Shown here piece by piece: positions 11,817 through 23,700 of a DNA stretch of 64,000 nucleotides. Below the pieces are notes generated by a model. The model saw only the letters and a list, made by a program, of their open reading frames with translations, did no database searches and was not told where the DNA came from. Source of the DNA: Parasponia andersonii. Taxonomy: Eukaryota > Streptophyta > Magnoliopsida > Rosales > Cannabaceae. The first letter of the stretch is position 1, and each line of letters starts with the position of its first letter. The position numbers and the translations under genes are program-made. The DNA is taken from assembly GCA_002914805.1 (NCBI GenBank), contig JXTB01000133.1, positions 500,242-564,241 on the forward strand, in the 5' to 3' direction.

Positions 11817-13262
11817 TTAAAATATTACCATTGTCGTATTTTTCTTCCTTAAGACTTTTTCTTGTTGTAGTTGGATATCCTCTTCTTCATTTGATCTTTC
11901 ATTAATACTTAATTCATTTAAGCTTTGTTCTAAACCTACAACATTATCATCATCTATATTTCTCTCATCATGGAGAGTGTTAGACTCATCAAAAACAACA
12001 TGCATAGATTCTTCTACTATCAAAGTTCTTTTGTTGAAAACTCTATAAGCTTTACTAGTAGTAGAATATCCAAGAAAAATACCAACATCAAATTTTGAAT
12101 CAAATTTTCTCAAATTATCTTTAGTATTCAAAATAAAACAGTTACAACCAAAAACTTTTAAATAATTAATGTTGGGTTTTCTACCTTTCCAAAACTCATA
12201 TGGTGTCTTGTTCAAGATTGGCCTTATCATGACTCTATTTACAATATAGCAAGCGGTATTTACCGCTTCAGTCCAAAAATATTTTAACAAACTATTTTCA
12301 TTTAGCATGCTTCATAGCATTTCTTGTAGGGTTCTATTCTTTCTTTCTACAACTCTATTTTGTTGTGGAGTTCTAGGAGCGGAAAAATTATGATCAAAAT
12401 CATTTTTATAGCAAAAAGCTTCCATTTCATCATTTTCAAACTCTCCACCATGATTACTTCTAATAGATGTGATGGTGTAGCTTTTTTTATTTAGTACTTT
12501 CTTACAAAAAATAGTAAGTACATTTAAAACATCGTTTTTATGAGCAATAAATAGAACCCACGTTAATCTTGAAAAATCATTAATTATCACAAAGGCATAA
12601 TATTTTCCACCAAGATTAGCTACTCTTGATGGTTCAAAGAGATCCATATGAAGTAGTTGCAAGGGTTTAGAAGTAGTAATGATGTTTTTTAGATTTAAAA
12701 GAGCTTTTTACTTGTTTTCTAAATTGGCATGCATCACACACCTTGTCTTTTTCAAAAGGTAAACTTGGTAAATCACTAACAAGGTTTTTCTTTGAAAGCT
12801 TAAAAATAGTATTCATGCTAGCATGTCCAAGTCTTCTATACCAAAGCCAAGAATCATCTCTTAAAGCTAAAAAATATTTATCTTAACTAAAATATTTTTC
12901 AATATCAATAGTGTAGACATTGTCTTTTCGTTCCCCTTTAAAAATAATTTCTTTTGAATAAGTATCCTCAATCAAGCATTTGGAAGGCTCAAAAATGACT
13001 CTATAATCACAAAGTTGACTTATACTAAGCATATTATATTTAAGACTATCAACAAATAAAACATTTTCTATAATGGGTGAGGATATAGTACCAATGTTAC
13101 ATACACCCAAAATCTTTCCTTTTAGCATTGTCTCCAAATGTGAAATGTCCTCCACTTCTTTTTATAAATGATGAGAGTAAGGAGTAGTCTCCAGTCATGT
13201 GTTTAGAGCAACCACTATCCAAGAACCAGAATTTATTCTTCTTTTGTACCTACAAGTAAGAA
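11817..13262 (-). pseudogene. Copia pol fragment: protease, GAG-pre-integrase, integrase
   Basis: In sense order: the aspartic protease site DSGCSKHMTGD (about 13188-13219) and the rest of protease (12883-13155). Then a GAG-pre-integrase zinc-binding region with WLWYRRLGHASM and CDACQFRKQ (about 12700-12890). Then the integrase core (12312-12662) starting at LLHMDLFEPS, and its C-terminal part (11817-12308) with FWTEAVNTACYIVNRV and the GYSTTSKAYRVFN block. The integrase catalytic Asp in the usual RSDHGGEF motif is Asn (codon 12453-12455, GAT to AAT), while the Glu in NRVVERKNRTLQ is kept, so the enzyme would be dead even without its stops. TGA at 12312-12314 replaces an Arg codon. A frameshift lies near 12665-12690. 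Confidence 0.9.
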
Positions 13263-14931
13263 TCAAACTTTGATTTTTGATACCCATACTAATTTGGGTC
13301 CTTGAGTATTAGTTCTAGATTCTTTTGGTACCCAAGCTAGTTTTCCACCAAAATATGCATTTTTCTTTACAAAGCATGAAAAACTAATATGTCCATCTTG
13401 ATTGTAATAAGTGCAAGTGTGCTTTGTGTCACTTGTACTAGCTTTCACGAAATAATTCTTGAAGTATTTTTGTTTTATAAAAGATTTGTACCCAATACCT
13501 CCTTTGTCAAAACATATTTTTGTCCACCAAGCATCATGTCAAAGTTTTTCTTTCCATTTGTAAATTTGTAGACAATTTTAGTTAAGTCAAAAATCTTGTC
13601 ATTTAAAGAAGTGTTTTCTTTTGACAAAATATCACAATTACTATAGGGTAATTTTACTTCCTTTTCTTTGGTAAACTTTTTAACTATTTTTGGCAAACTA
13701 AGAATTTCCATTTTAAGAGCATTGTTCTTGAAAATGAGTTTTTCATAGTTTTTTTATAAATCATTGAAATCACTCAATAAACTTTCATATAATAAATCAC
13801 AATCAGTATCATTACTAAACTCACTATTAGTATCACTATCATCATGAAATTCACCTTTAGGTTTAAAAGAGCTTACCTTATTTTCTATTGCCATGAAGCA
13901 CATATTGGCAATTTCTTCTTGTTCTTCTCTATTGAACTCTTCTTCTTCACTATCATCCCAAGTGGCCTTCATTGCCTTCTTCTTCATTTTTCTTCTCAAA
14001 GGATATATGTTCTTCATATGTCCCAGCTTCTTGTATTCAAAGCAAGTGATGGGATCATCCTTCATTTTCGTCTCTTGAAAGTCATTGCCTTTAATGTTCT
14101 TCTTGAAATTATTCTTTTTGAAATTTAAGTACTTCTTATACCTTTTAGTAAGTAAGGCGATGTCTTTTAGCTCACTATCCATGAATTCTTCTTCTTCCTC
14201 ATTGCTTTCATGATGGCGGCTTTAAGAGCGATTCCTTTCTTTTTCTTTTCTTCTCATTTATCTTCATTAGTTTCTTTCATAAGGATTTTATAGGTCATAA
14301 GAAAACCTATAAGTTCTTCAAGAGTAAGTTTGCTAATGTCTTTTACTTCTTGAATAGCTACCACCTTGCTTTTATATGCTCGAAGGAGGCTTCTAAGAAT
14401 CCTACTCACCAATTCACCATTTGGAAAGGTTTTTCCTAAAGCACCAAGAGAGTTAATGATGGAGGTGAATCTAATATACATTTGAGAAATAGATTTATCT
14501 TTTTCCATTTTGAATAACTCATAGTTTCTTGTGAAAATATTAATTCTAGTTTCCTTCATAGAATTAGTTCCTTAATATGACACTTCAAGCATATTCTACA
14601 ATTCATGAGCATCCTTAGCTTTTTCAACATTATTATGTACATTCCTATCCAGACCACATATAAGAATGTTTCTAGCTTTTTTATTTTTGGTAAAAGATAT
14701 GTTATCCTTTTCATCATATTCCTCAATATCTTTTTCTACTTCGACTCCACTAACAATCTTTGTAATTTTTAATGGACCTCTTATGACAATATACGATAAA
14801 TTAAAATCTATGAATCTAAGATATGTGTCTATATGACTTGTCTAATAGTTAAAATCACTTCCATTAAAGAAAGGTAGTTTGGAAGGTGACAACCCCTCAT
14901 ATTAAAAAGAAAATTTCTTTGGATAAGTCAT
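13263..14931 (-). pseudogene. Copia gag (UBN2-type capsid and zinc knuckles)
   Basis: The start is ATG at 14929-14931 (MTYPKKFSF), just inside the primer-binding site. The capsid-like region is in pieces; 14254-14559 carries LRSLLRAYKSKV and ISKLTLEELIGFLMTYKI, typical of Copia UBN2 gag. 13754-14182 has a zinc-knuckle remnant (TCFEYKKLGHMKNIYPL) in which two of the three Cys are Tyr. A coiled stretch follows (13475-13711) ending in the common LGGQKYVLTKEVLGTN block, and then a second knuckle (CTYYNQDGHISFSC), also with one Cys changed to Tyr. Several TAA/TAG codons interrupt the N-terminal half. The ancestral role was particle assembly and RNA binding. Confidence 0.85.
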
Positions 14932-14968
14932 CTCAAAAAAGGTTAAGTTTTAGAAAATTGAGCATCAA

Positions 14969-14980
14969 GCTCTGATACCA
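14969..14980 (-). promoter_or_regulatory. Primer-binding site, initiator Met tRNA
   Basis: The minus strand reads TGGTATCAGAGC, the complement of the 3' end of plant initiator methionine tRNA and the usual Copia primer site. It lies two bases from the 5' LTR end, which fixes the LTR boundary at 14983. Confidence 0.9.
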
Positions 14981-14982
14981 AT

Positions 14983-15303
14983 TATTATCCTAAGAATAGC
15001 TAACCTAAGAGGGGGAGAATTGGGTTTCTAAGACTTTTACAAACTTTTTAAATTTAGTAACAAGATTGAGCAAATAATGAATGGAGCAAGTAAAAATAGC
15101 AAATAAATAAGCACAATATCAAAGTAAATAAATTAAAGAGATAGGATAGGGATAGAGAGATATGAACGCTATTTTTATGATATTCGACAAATACAATAGT
15201 TTGTCTACATCCCTGGCTCTCCACAACTTGCTTAGAGCTTTCCACTATCGAATCAAGATTATGGGCTTAACCGACCCCTTGTACAACCGGAGTGATTTCT
15301 TCA
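14983..15303 (-). repeat. 5' LTR of the Copia element, truncated
   Basis: Aligns with 6791-7110 of the other LTR (shared landmarks TTTACAAACTTTTTAAATT and GTACAACC-GAGTGATTTCTTC). Similarity stops near 15303, about 1 kb short of full length. The terminal TG (as seen on the plus strand) has become TA. Confidence 0.8.
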
Positions 15304-15625
15304 TAGGCTTTATCATTTGTAGGAATCATCACCATGCATCCCTATACCTTGTACCTTTAACTTAATCCTCAATATAATTTTACAAGAATATTCCCTTATG
15401 CAAACCTTGCATCTCTATATAACCTACATTCTCCCCATAATCCCCATATCTTTCAAACTTGGTCGATCAAATATAGTCTTACTTAAAGCTACATATTTAT
15501 ATAATCATACCTATTCGAATTCATATAATCACTACCTAAATATAAACAAATAAAAAATAATAGGAACAAATTTTTTTCTATAAAAAATTTATTAATATTG
15601 ACGTAACAAAAATTAGAAACTAACT
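15304..15625. other. Junction between truncated Copia LTR and truncated Gypsy element
   Basis: No coding content. One palindrome-like site, ACTTGGTCGATCAAAT at 15458-15472, resembles those in the Copia LTR, so part of this may be a diverged remainder of that LTR. The rest is unassigned. Confidence 0.4.
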
Positions 15626-17295
15626 TTGAGTCATTATTCCACTATATTCAATGGTTTGAATGGTTCAACCAGAATTCTAATAGATGCTGCAGCTGGTGGA
15701 GTTAATAGATCAAACACATGATGAAGCCTATGAATTACTTGAGGAGATGTTTGCCAATAATTTCTAGTGGCTATCAGAATAAACCATGCTTCAGAAAGTT
15801 GCTGGACTTCATAACGTGGATTCTTTGACGGCACTAATTGCTCAAGTAGCTGTTTTTTTTTTCCATCAAATTGGTCGGATGAATATCAATGCTATACATA
15901 CTCTGCCAGTGGTGTGTGAATTTTGTGGAGGAGCTCATTCTAATATGGAGTGTACTATAAGTAACTCAATACCATTTGAGCAAGTACATTTCATACCTCA
16001 ATCTCAATTCAGGGCATCTAATAACCCAAACTCCAATATCTACAATCAAAGATGGTACAATCACCTGAATATTTCGTAGAAGAATAATCAGAATATGATG
16101 TAGCCATAATCCTATTAACAACTGCTAGGGTTTGGCCACCAAGCAGAAAGTGAACCAGTATCTAAAGAGGCTTTAGATCAATACATGACAAAACCAATGC
16201 AGTAATTCAAAATCTCATTCTACTTACTCAAAAATTGGTGAACTCAAATCATAACTTAGGTAAGTCATAAAGGAATTTTGAGATACAAATGGAGTAATAA
16301 GCTGAGGTAATCAAATCTCGCCACCTGAGAATTTACCAAGTACTACAGAAGTGAACCCTAAGGAGCATTATAATGCAATAACTTTAAGGAGTGGGGAGCA
16401 AGTGGAGTGACCAAGCCAACCAGTTTCAGCTAACTCACCACAACTAGCCCTATCACCACTTGTGGTCTCAAGCAGTTAATAGATGGCATGGCCTTAATGG
16501 CAATCTGAGACAAGACATATTGTGCTAGAAAAGCCAAAATCAAAGTTGATCCCAAACAACCCCCCCTCCCCCATATTTTTCTCCTTTCCATATCCTCAAC
16601 AATTCTATAAACAGAAGTTGGACCAATAGATTTCAAAGTTTCTAGAAGTTTTCAAGAAAATCTACATAAGCATACCTTTCGTAGATGCTCTTGCTCAATT
16701 GCCTAAATATGTGAAGCTCTTCTAAAAGAAATTTTATCCAACAAGAGAAAATTAGAAGAATATGAAACACTTGAAGTGCATTGCGATCTTATAGAAGAAA
16801 TTTCCACTGAAATTAAAGGATCCTGAGAGCTTTAATATTCCATACACCATTGGAAATTCATTTTTTGATTAAGCTCTATGTGATCTTAGTACAAATATCA
16901 ACCTAATGCCACTTTTAATAAACAAAAATTTAGGTCTAAGGGAAGCAAAACCTACAATTGTTTCTCTATAACTGGCTGATCAATCTATATAGTATCCAAG
17001 AGAGGTTATAGAAGATGTTCTAGTGAAGGTCGAAAAATTCATCTTCCCAGTAGATTTTATCGTACTTGATGTAAAGGAAGATGAAGAAATTCTAATCATA
17101 CTTGGTCTACCATTTTTAGCCACTGGGAGGGCTATCATCGATGTACAAAAAGGAAAACTGACAATGCGAGTACAAGATGAGACAGTCACTTTTAATGTCT
17201 TCAAAATAGCAAAGTATCCATATGAATCAACTTCTTGCTATCAAATTGGCATTATGGAGGAATCTATTACTGAAATACGAAGAACTAAACATTAA
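15626..17295 (+). pseudogene. Gypsy gag (C-terminal half) and protease remnant
   Basis: Gag similarity starts at a frame reading TRILIDAAAGG-like sequence (about 15640), matching TRTLVDAAVRG in the sister copy. The zinc knuckle CEFCGGAHSNMEC follows in the open stretch 15786-16079. After a broken linker the protease region (about 16640-17295) has ALCDLSTNINLMP where the sister copy has ALCDLGASINLMP. The Gly after the catalytic Asp triad position is Ser and the next Ala is Thr, so the protease site is lost. The 17023-17295 stretch retains EKFIFPVDFIVLDVKEDEE and the LPFLATGRAIIDVQKGKL block typical of Athila/Tat-type Gypsy protease. Confidence 0.8.
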
Positions 17296-18391
17296 AAAAA
17301 GAGCTCTTGAAGCTTCAAGTGTCTATATAGAGTTAACCAAAGAGAAAAATCACAAGTCACAGAGTATGCAAGTAATTCAAAAGCTCTACCGTATTACTAT
17401 AGGAGGAATCCAAATTTTGAAAAACTTGGGAAATGTCATTCTAGAACCTGTCTATCCATCTACAAACCTCTCTAAATGATCTCTTCTGAAGAGTCCCACT
17501 GATGACTATTAAATATGCGCTTCTTAGAAGACAACCCATATTTTCATTTTTAGTTTGTTTTCTTTAGTTTTTATTTTACTTGATTTTCATTTTTTAGGTT
17601 TATTTTATTTTGTTTGTTTTGTTTTTGTGTGACTCAGGTTCTTGCACAAGTTTGGAGATCGATACTGTGGATTCTAATGACTCAATCAGAAGACTCCATC
17701 TTCATGTGAAAATTGAGGGAGTTTTCTTTTATATTCTATTTTATTTTTAATAATGGGGACACTATTAATTTTAAATTTAGGGGTAAGGAAATGAATTTCA
17801 AAAAAAAAATTAAAATTAAAAATTAAAAAAATAGTTTAGTTTAGTTTTTATGACCTAATTTGATGATTGAACGTCAATGATAAGAAATTGATTTGATTAA
17901 GTAAAGTCCTTGGAAAATGATGAATATTATTTTTATCTGTGTGCTTGATTCGGTGCTAGTTTAGTTTTGCTTATAATTTTTTGAATATTTTGAGTACATA
18001 AATAGTTGTATTTAATTGTTTTGACTTAAAGAAAGTTTATGTGAATTAAGTACATCTTTGAAATCTCATTAATAAATTTTAGAATTTGTTTGAGTATCAC
18101 TTAAGATGAAATCCTAGACTATCTTTCATTATAGATGTGATTTAGGTTATATTTGGATTATTTGAGCCTTTCTAGCGTACCTTTAACACTTATATCCTTA
18201 GTTTACCCTTTTTGAGTCTTTATTAAACTTTTCTTTGACACTGATATTTTTTACCTAGCTTTAAACAGTTTTTAACATTTTACCTTATGTCCGATAGCAC
18301 GTGTGATCTTTGTTGAAAATATTTTGAGTTACGTGATAATTTAGGAGGAAGGATGATGTTGAAAACAATCATTTTGAGGCTTTGGAAAGAA

Positions 18392-18432
<41 letters not shown>

Positions 18433-19106
18433 TATATTTATAATATACCCTTATGCAATAATTAAAAAAAATGATGAAAAAAGAGGGCAAAAAAAGTTGA
18501 AAAATCATAAGTATGTGCTTATATTATGTCAATGAAAGGAAAAAAAAAAGAAAAAAAAATATGGAGTGGAAAATAAGTTTAGGAGTGTTATAAAGTATTT
18601 GAGTTTAAGGGTATAAAAGAGACAGATCCAAGAATAAGACACGTGTTTAGAGTAATTTGAGCTACAAAAATATCTATTATCCTACTTGTTACCTTAGGCA
18701 TACACTACAAACTTAATAAAGTCTTATTGATCTTTGGTACAATATTAATCTATATTTGTGGAGAGTGGTATGAAAACTAAGCTCATAGAGTTTATATATT
18801 TTTATCTAGAGATTTATTATAACTTACTTGTTTACATAAACTGGTCCGAGTTATAAGTAATCGAATGTAATTATTTATTCACACACACACTTAAAAAATC
18901 TGTAGTAGAATCAGATTGATATTTAACTTGAAATTCTAGGCATCTTACTGTGTTCAGAATTTTTCTTTAGCATTATATTATGTGCAATCTTTGAGGCAAT
19001 TTTGAAAGTCAAACTGGGTCATAGGTAAGTCGTTTCTAGGTGTTTAGAATTTTGTTTAGGTTTTATTTCTTTCTTTTGTCGGAGCGAAACGTCAAGTTTA
19101 AAATTG
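17296..19106 (+). other. Untranslated 3' region of the Gypsy element
   Basis: Collinear in reverse with 27056-28686, sharing for example the TGACTCAGGTTCTTGCACAA type sequence near 17630. No coding potential. Contains (AT)n at 18394-18428. The polypurine tract before the LTR (about 19093-19106) is worn down: the sister copy reads AAGTTTGGGGGTG, this one AAGTTTAAAATTG. Confidence 0.75.
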
Positions 19107-20791
19107 TGATAACTCTACAAAAATAGAGTTATTTGTACCATTTTACTTAGTTAAAATAAGTGTCTTTGAGTAATTCTAGTTTAGATTTTAAATAATTTAA
19201 GTTATTTTATTTCATTTCACTTTGATTAGGTTTAGGTATTTACTTTAGTTTAAAATAATTTAATTTAGTCTAGTTTAATTAATTCGGAATTAATTTAATT
19301 TGTTTTAGATTTTTAATTTAATTTGTTTTAGATTTTTAATTTAATTTGTTTTAAATTTGATTTAGATTAAATAAAAAAAAATCGGAAGAAATAAAGCCCT
19401 GGCGGGCGTGTTGAATAGGAGGACCAGCGCGATTTGGAGCGTTCGATCAAACTCCAAAGCCGTTAGATGAGTGCGTGCACGTGCAGGAAGAGGAGCGCGA
19501 GGCGGCAAGGAGCAGGTAGGGCCCATCTGAAGAAAGTGACAGCTGGTTTTGTGAGGGGTGTCTGATCCTGTGTGCGAATCTCCCGTACAACTAGTTTTGA
19601 AGAAAGTGAGTTTTCGCCACGTCAGCTCAAAAAGTCAACTTCTTCTATCCGCGAATCAGCTCTTGGTTTAGTGCTGAGCTGACCAATTCGGTCTACAGTG
19701 GATATTCTTCGATTGCTCAGAAACGTAATAGAAGAAAGAAAATAAGAAAAAGGAAAAAAAAAAAAAAAAGGGAAATTAGCACATCTTTCTAACCAATTAG
19801 AGGAGAGCATATGAATCTATGAAGCCTTGTATATTACAAATACTCTCCTTTTTCAGAAGGACTAGAAAAAAACATATCATTCTAGAAAAAAACATATCAT
19901 TCTGTGAGAGAGAGACAGATAGACAGAGCAGTTGTGGAGTGAAGCGTCAACAGCAGATTTCTCTATTTAATTTTATTTTTTAGTTCTAGTTTTTATTTTT
20001 CTTAGAATGTCTAAATTAATTATTTTAGTTTTTATTTAATTAATAATGAACTAGATTTTCATTTCAAGGATGCCAATAAATTCGTATTATAATTCTTAAT
20101 TTTTCTTAGTTTATTTTTTTAATTCTAAATTTTTTTACATTATTAAGTGTTTATTATATTTTTGCTTAAAATTTTTAACTGAATTTATTATTCAATTAAT
20201 TGTTTAGAATTTCTAGATTGAATTAGAAGAGGAGATTTAGAATATGTATATGAATAGAATGACATAAATTATATAGGATAGGAATATATTCATAAATATA
20301 TATGATTTTAAAAGAAATCATAAAATTTAATGAATCTTTTGCTTAATTTAATTTGTATAAGAATATATATTAAGTGAAGATACTATTGTTAAATCTTGGA
20401 AGAGATTAATAATAAATATTATGACTTTCTAATTAGTACTTGGGTAAATTAATTGGATTAAGAAAAAATAATAGAAAATTAAAAGGATTGAGAATGTTAA
20501 ATTGATATCCTAAGTTGTTTTAATTGGGAATGTTAAATTGATATCCTAAGTTGTTTTTGTATTGGTATTTTTTTCTATTTATTTTCTAGTAATTTATTTG
20601 CTTAACTATTTTTTTATTTTTATTATTAATATTTTAATTTTAATTTCTTTATTTTTTTGAATTTTAATTAGTTAGATAAAACTATGGTTAATCTAATTTC
20701 AGTTTAGTTAATTAATCTCTGTGGAACGATATCTTTATTTATCATTATAATACTTATTTTTACGATTTCGTACACTTGTGAATTTTTCACA
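19107..20791 (+). repeat. 3' LTR of the plus-strand Gypsy element
   Basis: Starts TGATAACTCTAC, directly after the polypurine tract, and ends near CACA at 20791. Both ends correspond to the LTRs of the minus-strand sister. Within it are a 27-bp unit repeated about three times near 19290-19350, a short duplication at about 19862-19905, and a 37-bp duplication at about 20490-20557. The GC-richer part at 19390-19720 is the likely promoter/leader. Confidence 0.75.
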
Positions 20792-23700
20792 ATAGGTCTT
20801 TTTTAGGGAGTTAAAATTTTCTTTAAAAAAAATGAAAATGAAAATGAAAATGAAAATGAAAAAAAAAAAACTTTTAAAAAAATAGTTTAATGTGTGTTGG
20901 CTCTTACTTAAAGGCTTATATTATAAGGGAGCCATCCTAGGAGGCTTATAGGCTCAAATCCGGGTGAAATTAGAGTCTAATTAGGTTAAAAGACCTAAAA
21001 GCTGTGAGTTTACGCTTTACGGATGTTGCGACACACGAGTATTTGCGCCACACTGGTGAGTTCTTGTCCAAATGGTTGCAGAATTCCAGAAGTTAGGAGT
21101 GTTGCGGTGCTAGCGGAGTTTTTCGTGTTCTTCATTTTTTTTTTCTCGTTTTCTCTTCCTTGGACTTCCATAAGCTAGAAGCCACAGCACCAGAGGACCA
21201 GTACTGCTGCTCTAAACCTGTGGAATCCTCGGTTAGTACATTTTTCCCACTCCTTCCCATTTTAGCTCTATTTTGCTCATTTTCCTCAAAATTCATCTAA
21301 AGTACAAAAGTAAATTAGATAAGTAACACAAAATATCAAGACAACTAACAAAATTGTGTGGAGAAATGACCTACCGTCAGCTCTCTCTCTTTTACAATTA
21401 GTCATCTCTCTTGCAGACGCTAGAAGTTGCCAGGTGCCAACTCCTCTCGCTATCAAGTTATCTCTTCTCTCTCTTTCTCAAGTTTGTTTGCTCTCTAAAC
21501 TTGCTTCAAGGTTTGCTTGTTTCAATATTTTTCTGAATAAATTCATGTCAGTTTATAACAAATACAAGAGACAAAGTGTGTTAATTGATTCAAATATCAA
21601 TGTTGGCTAATTATACATCGTTTTGAGAGTGGTTTGTCATGTTTTTCTATATTTTTCTTATTCCTCTATCTTTGATCTTAGGTTTTTATTCGTGTATATG
21701 ATACATCATTTGTGTATACAAATATATACATGTATGTATACTTACGAATGTTGTTTGCATATTTAATGCTTTGGACTGATCATTATATATTATTAAGTAT
21801 TATGTCTACATTTAATTTTTTTAATATTGCTTTGGATGGTAAAAGATAATTTTCTAAATTGCGGAAACCAACTGACTACACTATATAGGTGTAGTTTGAT
21901 CAGTTTTAATCGACCATTACAAACCATACGATCTGGTACACCTGCCAAACCTCACGTATAATTTAGTCTATCTTTTGATATTGTAGATTGGCAAAGCCGG
22001 CAATGACCCTGTAGAAATTATGGTTGGCGCCTGCCTAAACTATGTTTTTTTTTTTTTTTCCTAAACTTTTTAAGGGATTTCTATTAGAGGTGAGTTTTAT
22101 TTTTAGGCCCTTATATATTTATATTCTTTGGCCCAAACTTATAAAAATTTGTATTCATTTTTTTAAAAAGTTAGAAAATTACACATATTTATAGATATAT
22201 ACATACCCTTTTTATAATCAGAAAATATTTTATTTTATTTTTTTTCTTTCGTTTTACATTTATTGTATTAAATCATGCAAAAAAAAAATAGTAAAGAAGT
22301 GTAATCTAAGTATATTTTGCTAACTAGTTATTTTAATTAATCGTTTTTCTCATGCCTATTATTCATGCATGAATGCCACATATCGTGCCGACCAAGACAC
22401 ATCTAAGTTATCTTATCATACATCTAAATATAGTTATATTATTACTAATAGTATCATGTCACACCGACTTATAATCATATTGCACAATTAGTACCCACCC
22501 ATTTTGGCATCACCATTTGTCGCTATTTTTTTAGTCTTTTCTTGAACCTATCAATCGAGTTGCTTTAATAATTCTTCGAAATTTGCTCAAGTGAGACTCT
22601 CTTTGTTCTCTATCATACAATTTGCTCAAGTGAGACTCTCTTTGGACATTAATATCTCAATTAGTCCCCTAAAAAACTGTCTCAATTGGTAATTTGCAAA
22701 ATGTCTTGGAACCATAAGTTTAAGTCTCAATTATGGTCAATTTCGTTGTGGATTGTCACTAAGATTGGTTAACTAAATTGAGCATAAGTTTGGTATAGAA
22801 ATCAGAAAACAATAAATTATACAATCCTCAAAATAATAGCGAACAGAAATGAAGTTGCGTTTCGGCTTCTATTTATATATATTATTGTTTTTAATGTGAA
22901 GGATTTTTTTTTTAGGGGGAGTATGTATATTGTCTATATATTATTCTATACATTGCCATACATAATTAAGTAGGTTTCAACTTTCAATCAAAAATTTTGA
23001 ATTTAATGATGGAGTGGACCCCTTTTGCCTAGAGGTACATGTACAAAAAACTTATTCCAAAGTGGACCTCTTAACTAATTCCTTTGTTATTTTTCTTTGT
23101 GTCCACATAGATATATATACACATACATTACATACGTGTAAATATTATGATATAAACTTATTAATTAATTTATGTGTTCCACATGATTTGCATTTCTAGT
23201 GTCATTCAAAAATTGGGTTTACGGCATCCACTAAGCTCAATTTGTTAGGGAACACAGACGTCTCCACCTTTCATTTTCAAAACAAGAATCGATCAATTTG
23301 GGGATAATTTCGCCTTGCCACTCACGTAAAGGTCTAGAAGTCGGCAATGGTACGATGTTATTGTTGGGAAATGGGTCAAAGAAATGGGTTAAGATTTTAG
23401 ACTTATCTTGGGCCTAGAAGCCATGTATATTGAGAAGTTCAAGTTTGTGTTATAGAATCTATTTTTATGAATTATTTGGAAGCTAAAAATTGAGGAAGAC
23501 CTATATCTTATTGATGAAAAGTCTTAGTGAATTCTTATTTTTTTCTGTGAGGATATCGATTTTATATATTCATACATTCAAAATGGTACATGGATGACTT
23601 AGAAATTGTTGCTCAAAAATGCACTATTGAAATAGAAAAATGAAAGGAAAATATTAGAGTCTCACATCAATGAGAAATATATAATGCAAGTGGTATATAA

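Larger units (their letters stand above)
6791..15303 (-). mobile_element. Ty1/Copia retrotransposon, Sirevirus-like, decayed
   Basis: On the minus strand the order is 5' LTR fragment (14983-15303), primer-binding site, gag, protease, integrase, reverse transcriptase, RNase H, env-like ORF, polypurine tracts, 3' LTR (6791-8112). Integrase before reverse transcriptase defines Copia. The initiator-Met primer site, the extra ORF downstream of pol and the several polypurine tracts are traits of the Sirevirus (SIRE/Maximus) lineage; this assignment is inference. The coding region has many nonsense codons and substitutions, nearly all explicable as C-to-T or G-to-A transitions, so the element is inactive. 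The 5' LTR keeps only about 320 of about 1320 bp. Confidence 0.85.
15626..20791 (+). mobile_element. Athila-like Gypsy element, gag-protease only, 5'-truncated
   Basis: Parallel to the better preserved element at 25551-32897 but on the other strand. It begins inside gag (about 15626), continues through protease (to about 17295), then about 1.8 kb of untranslated sequence and a 3' LTR (19107-20791). The 5' LTR, primer site and first half of gag are missing. There is no reverse transcriptase, RNase H or integrase sequence between protease and the LTR. Coding parts carry many stops. Confidence 0.8.
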
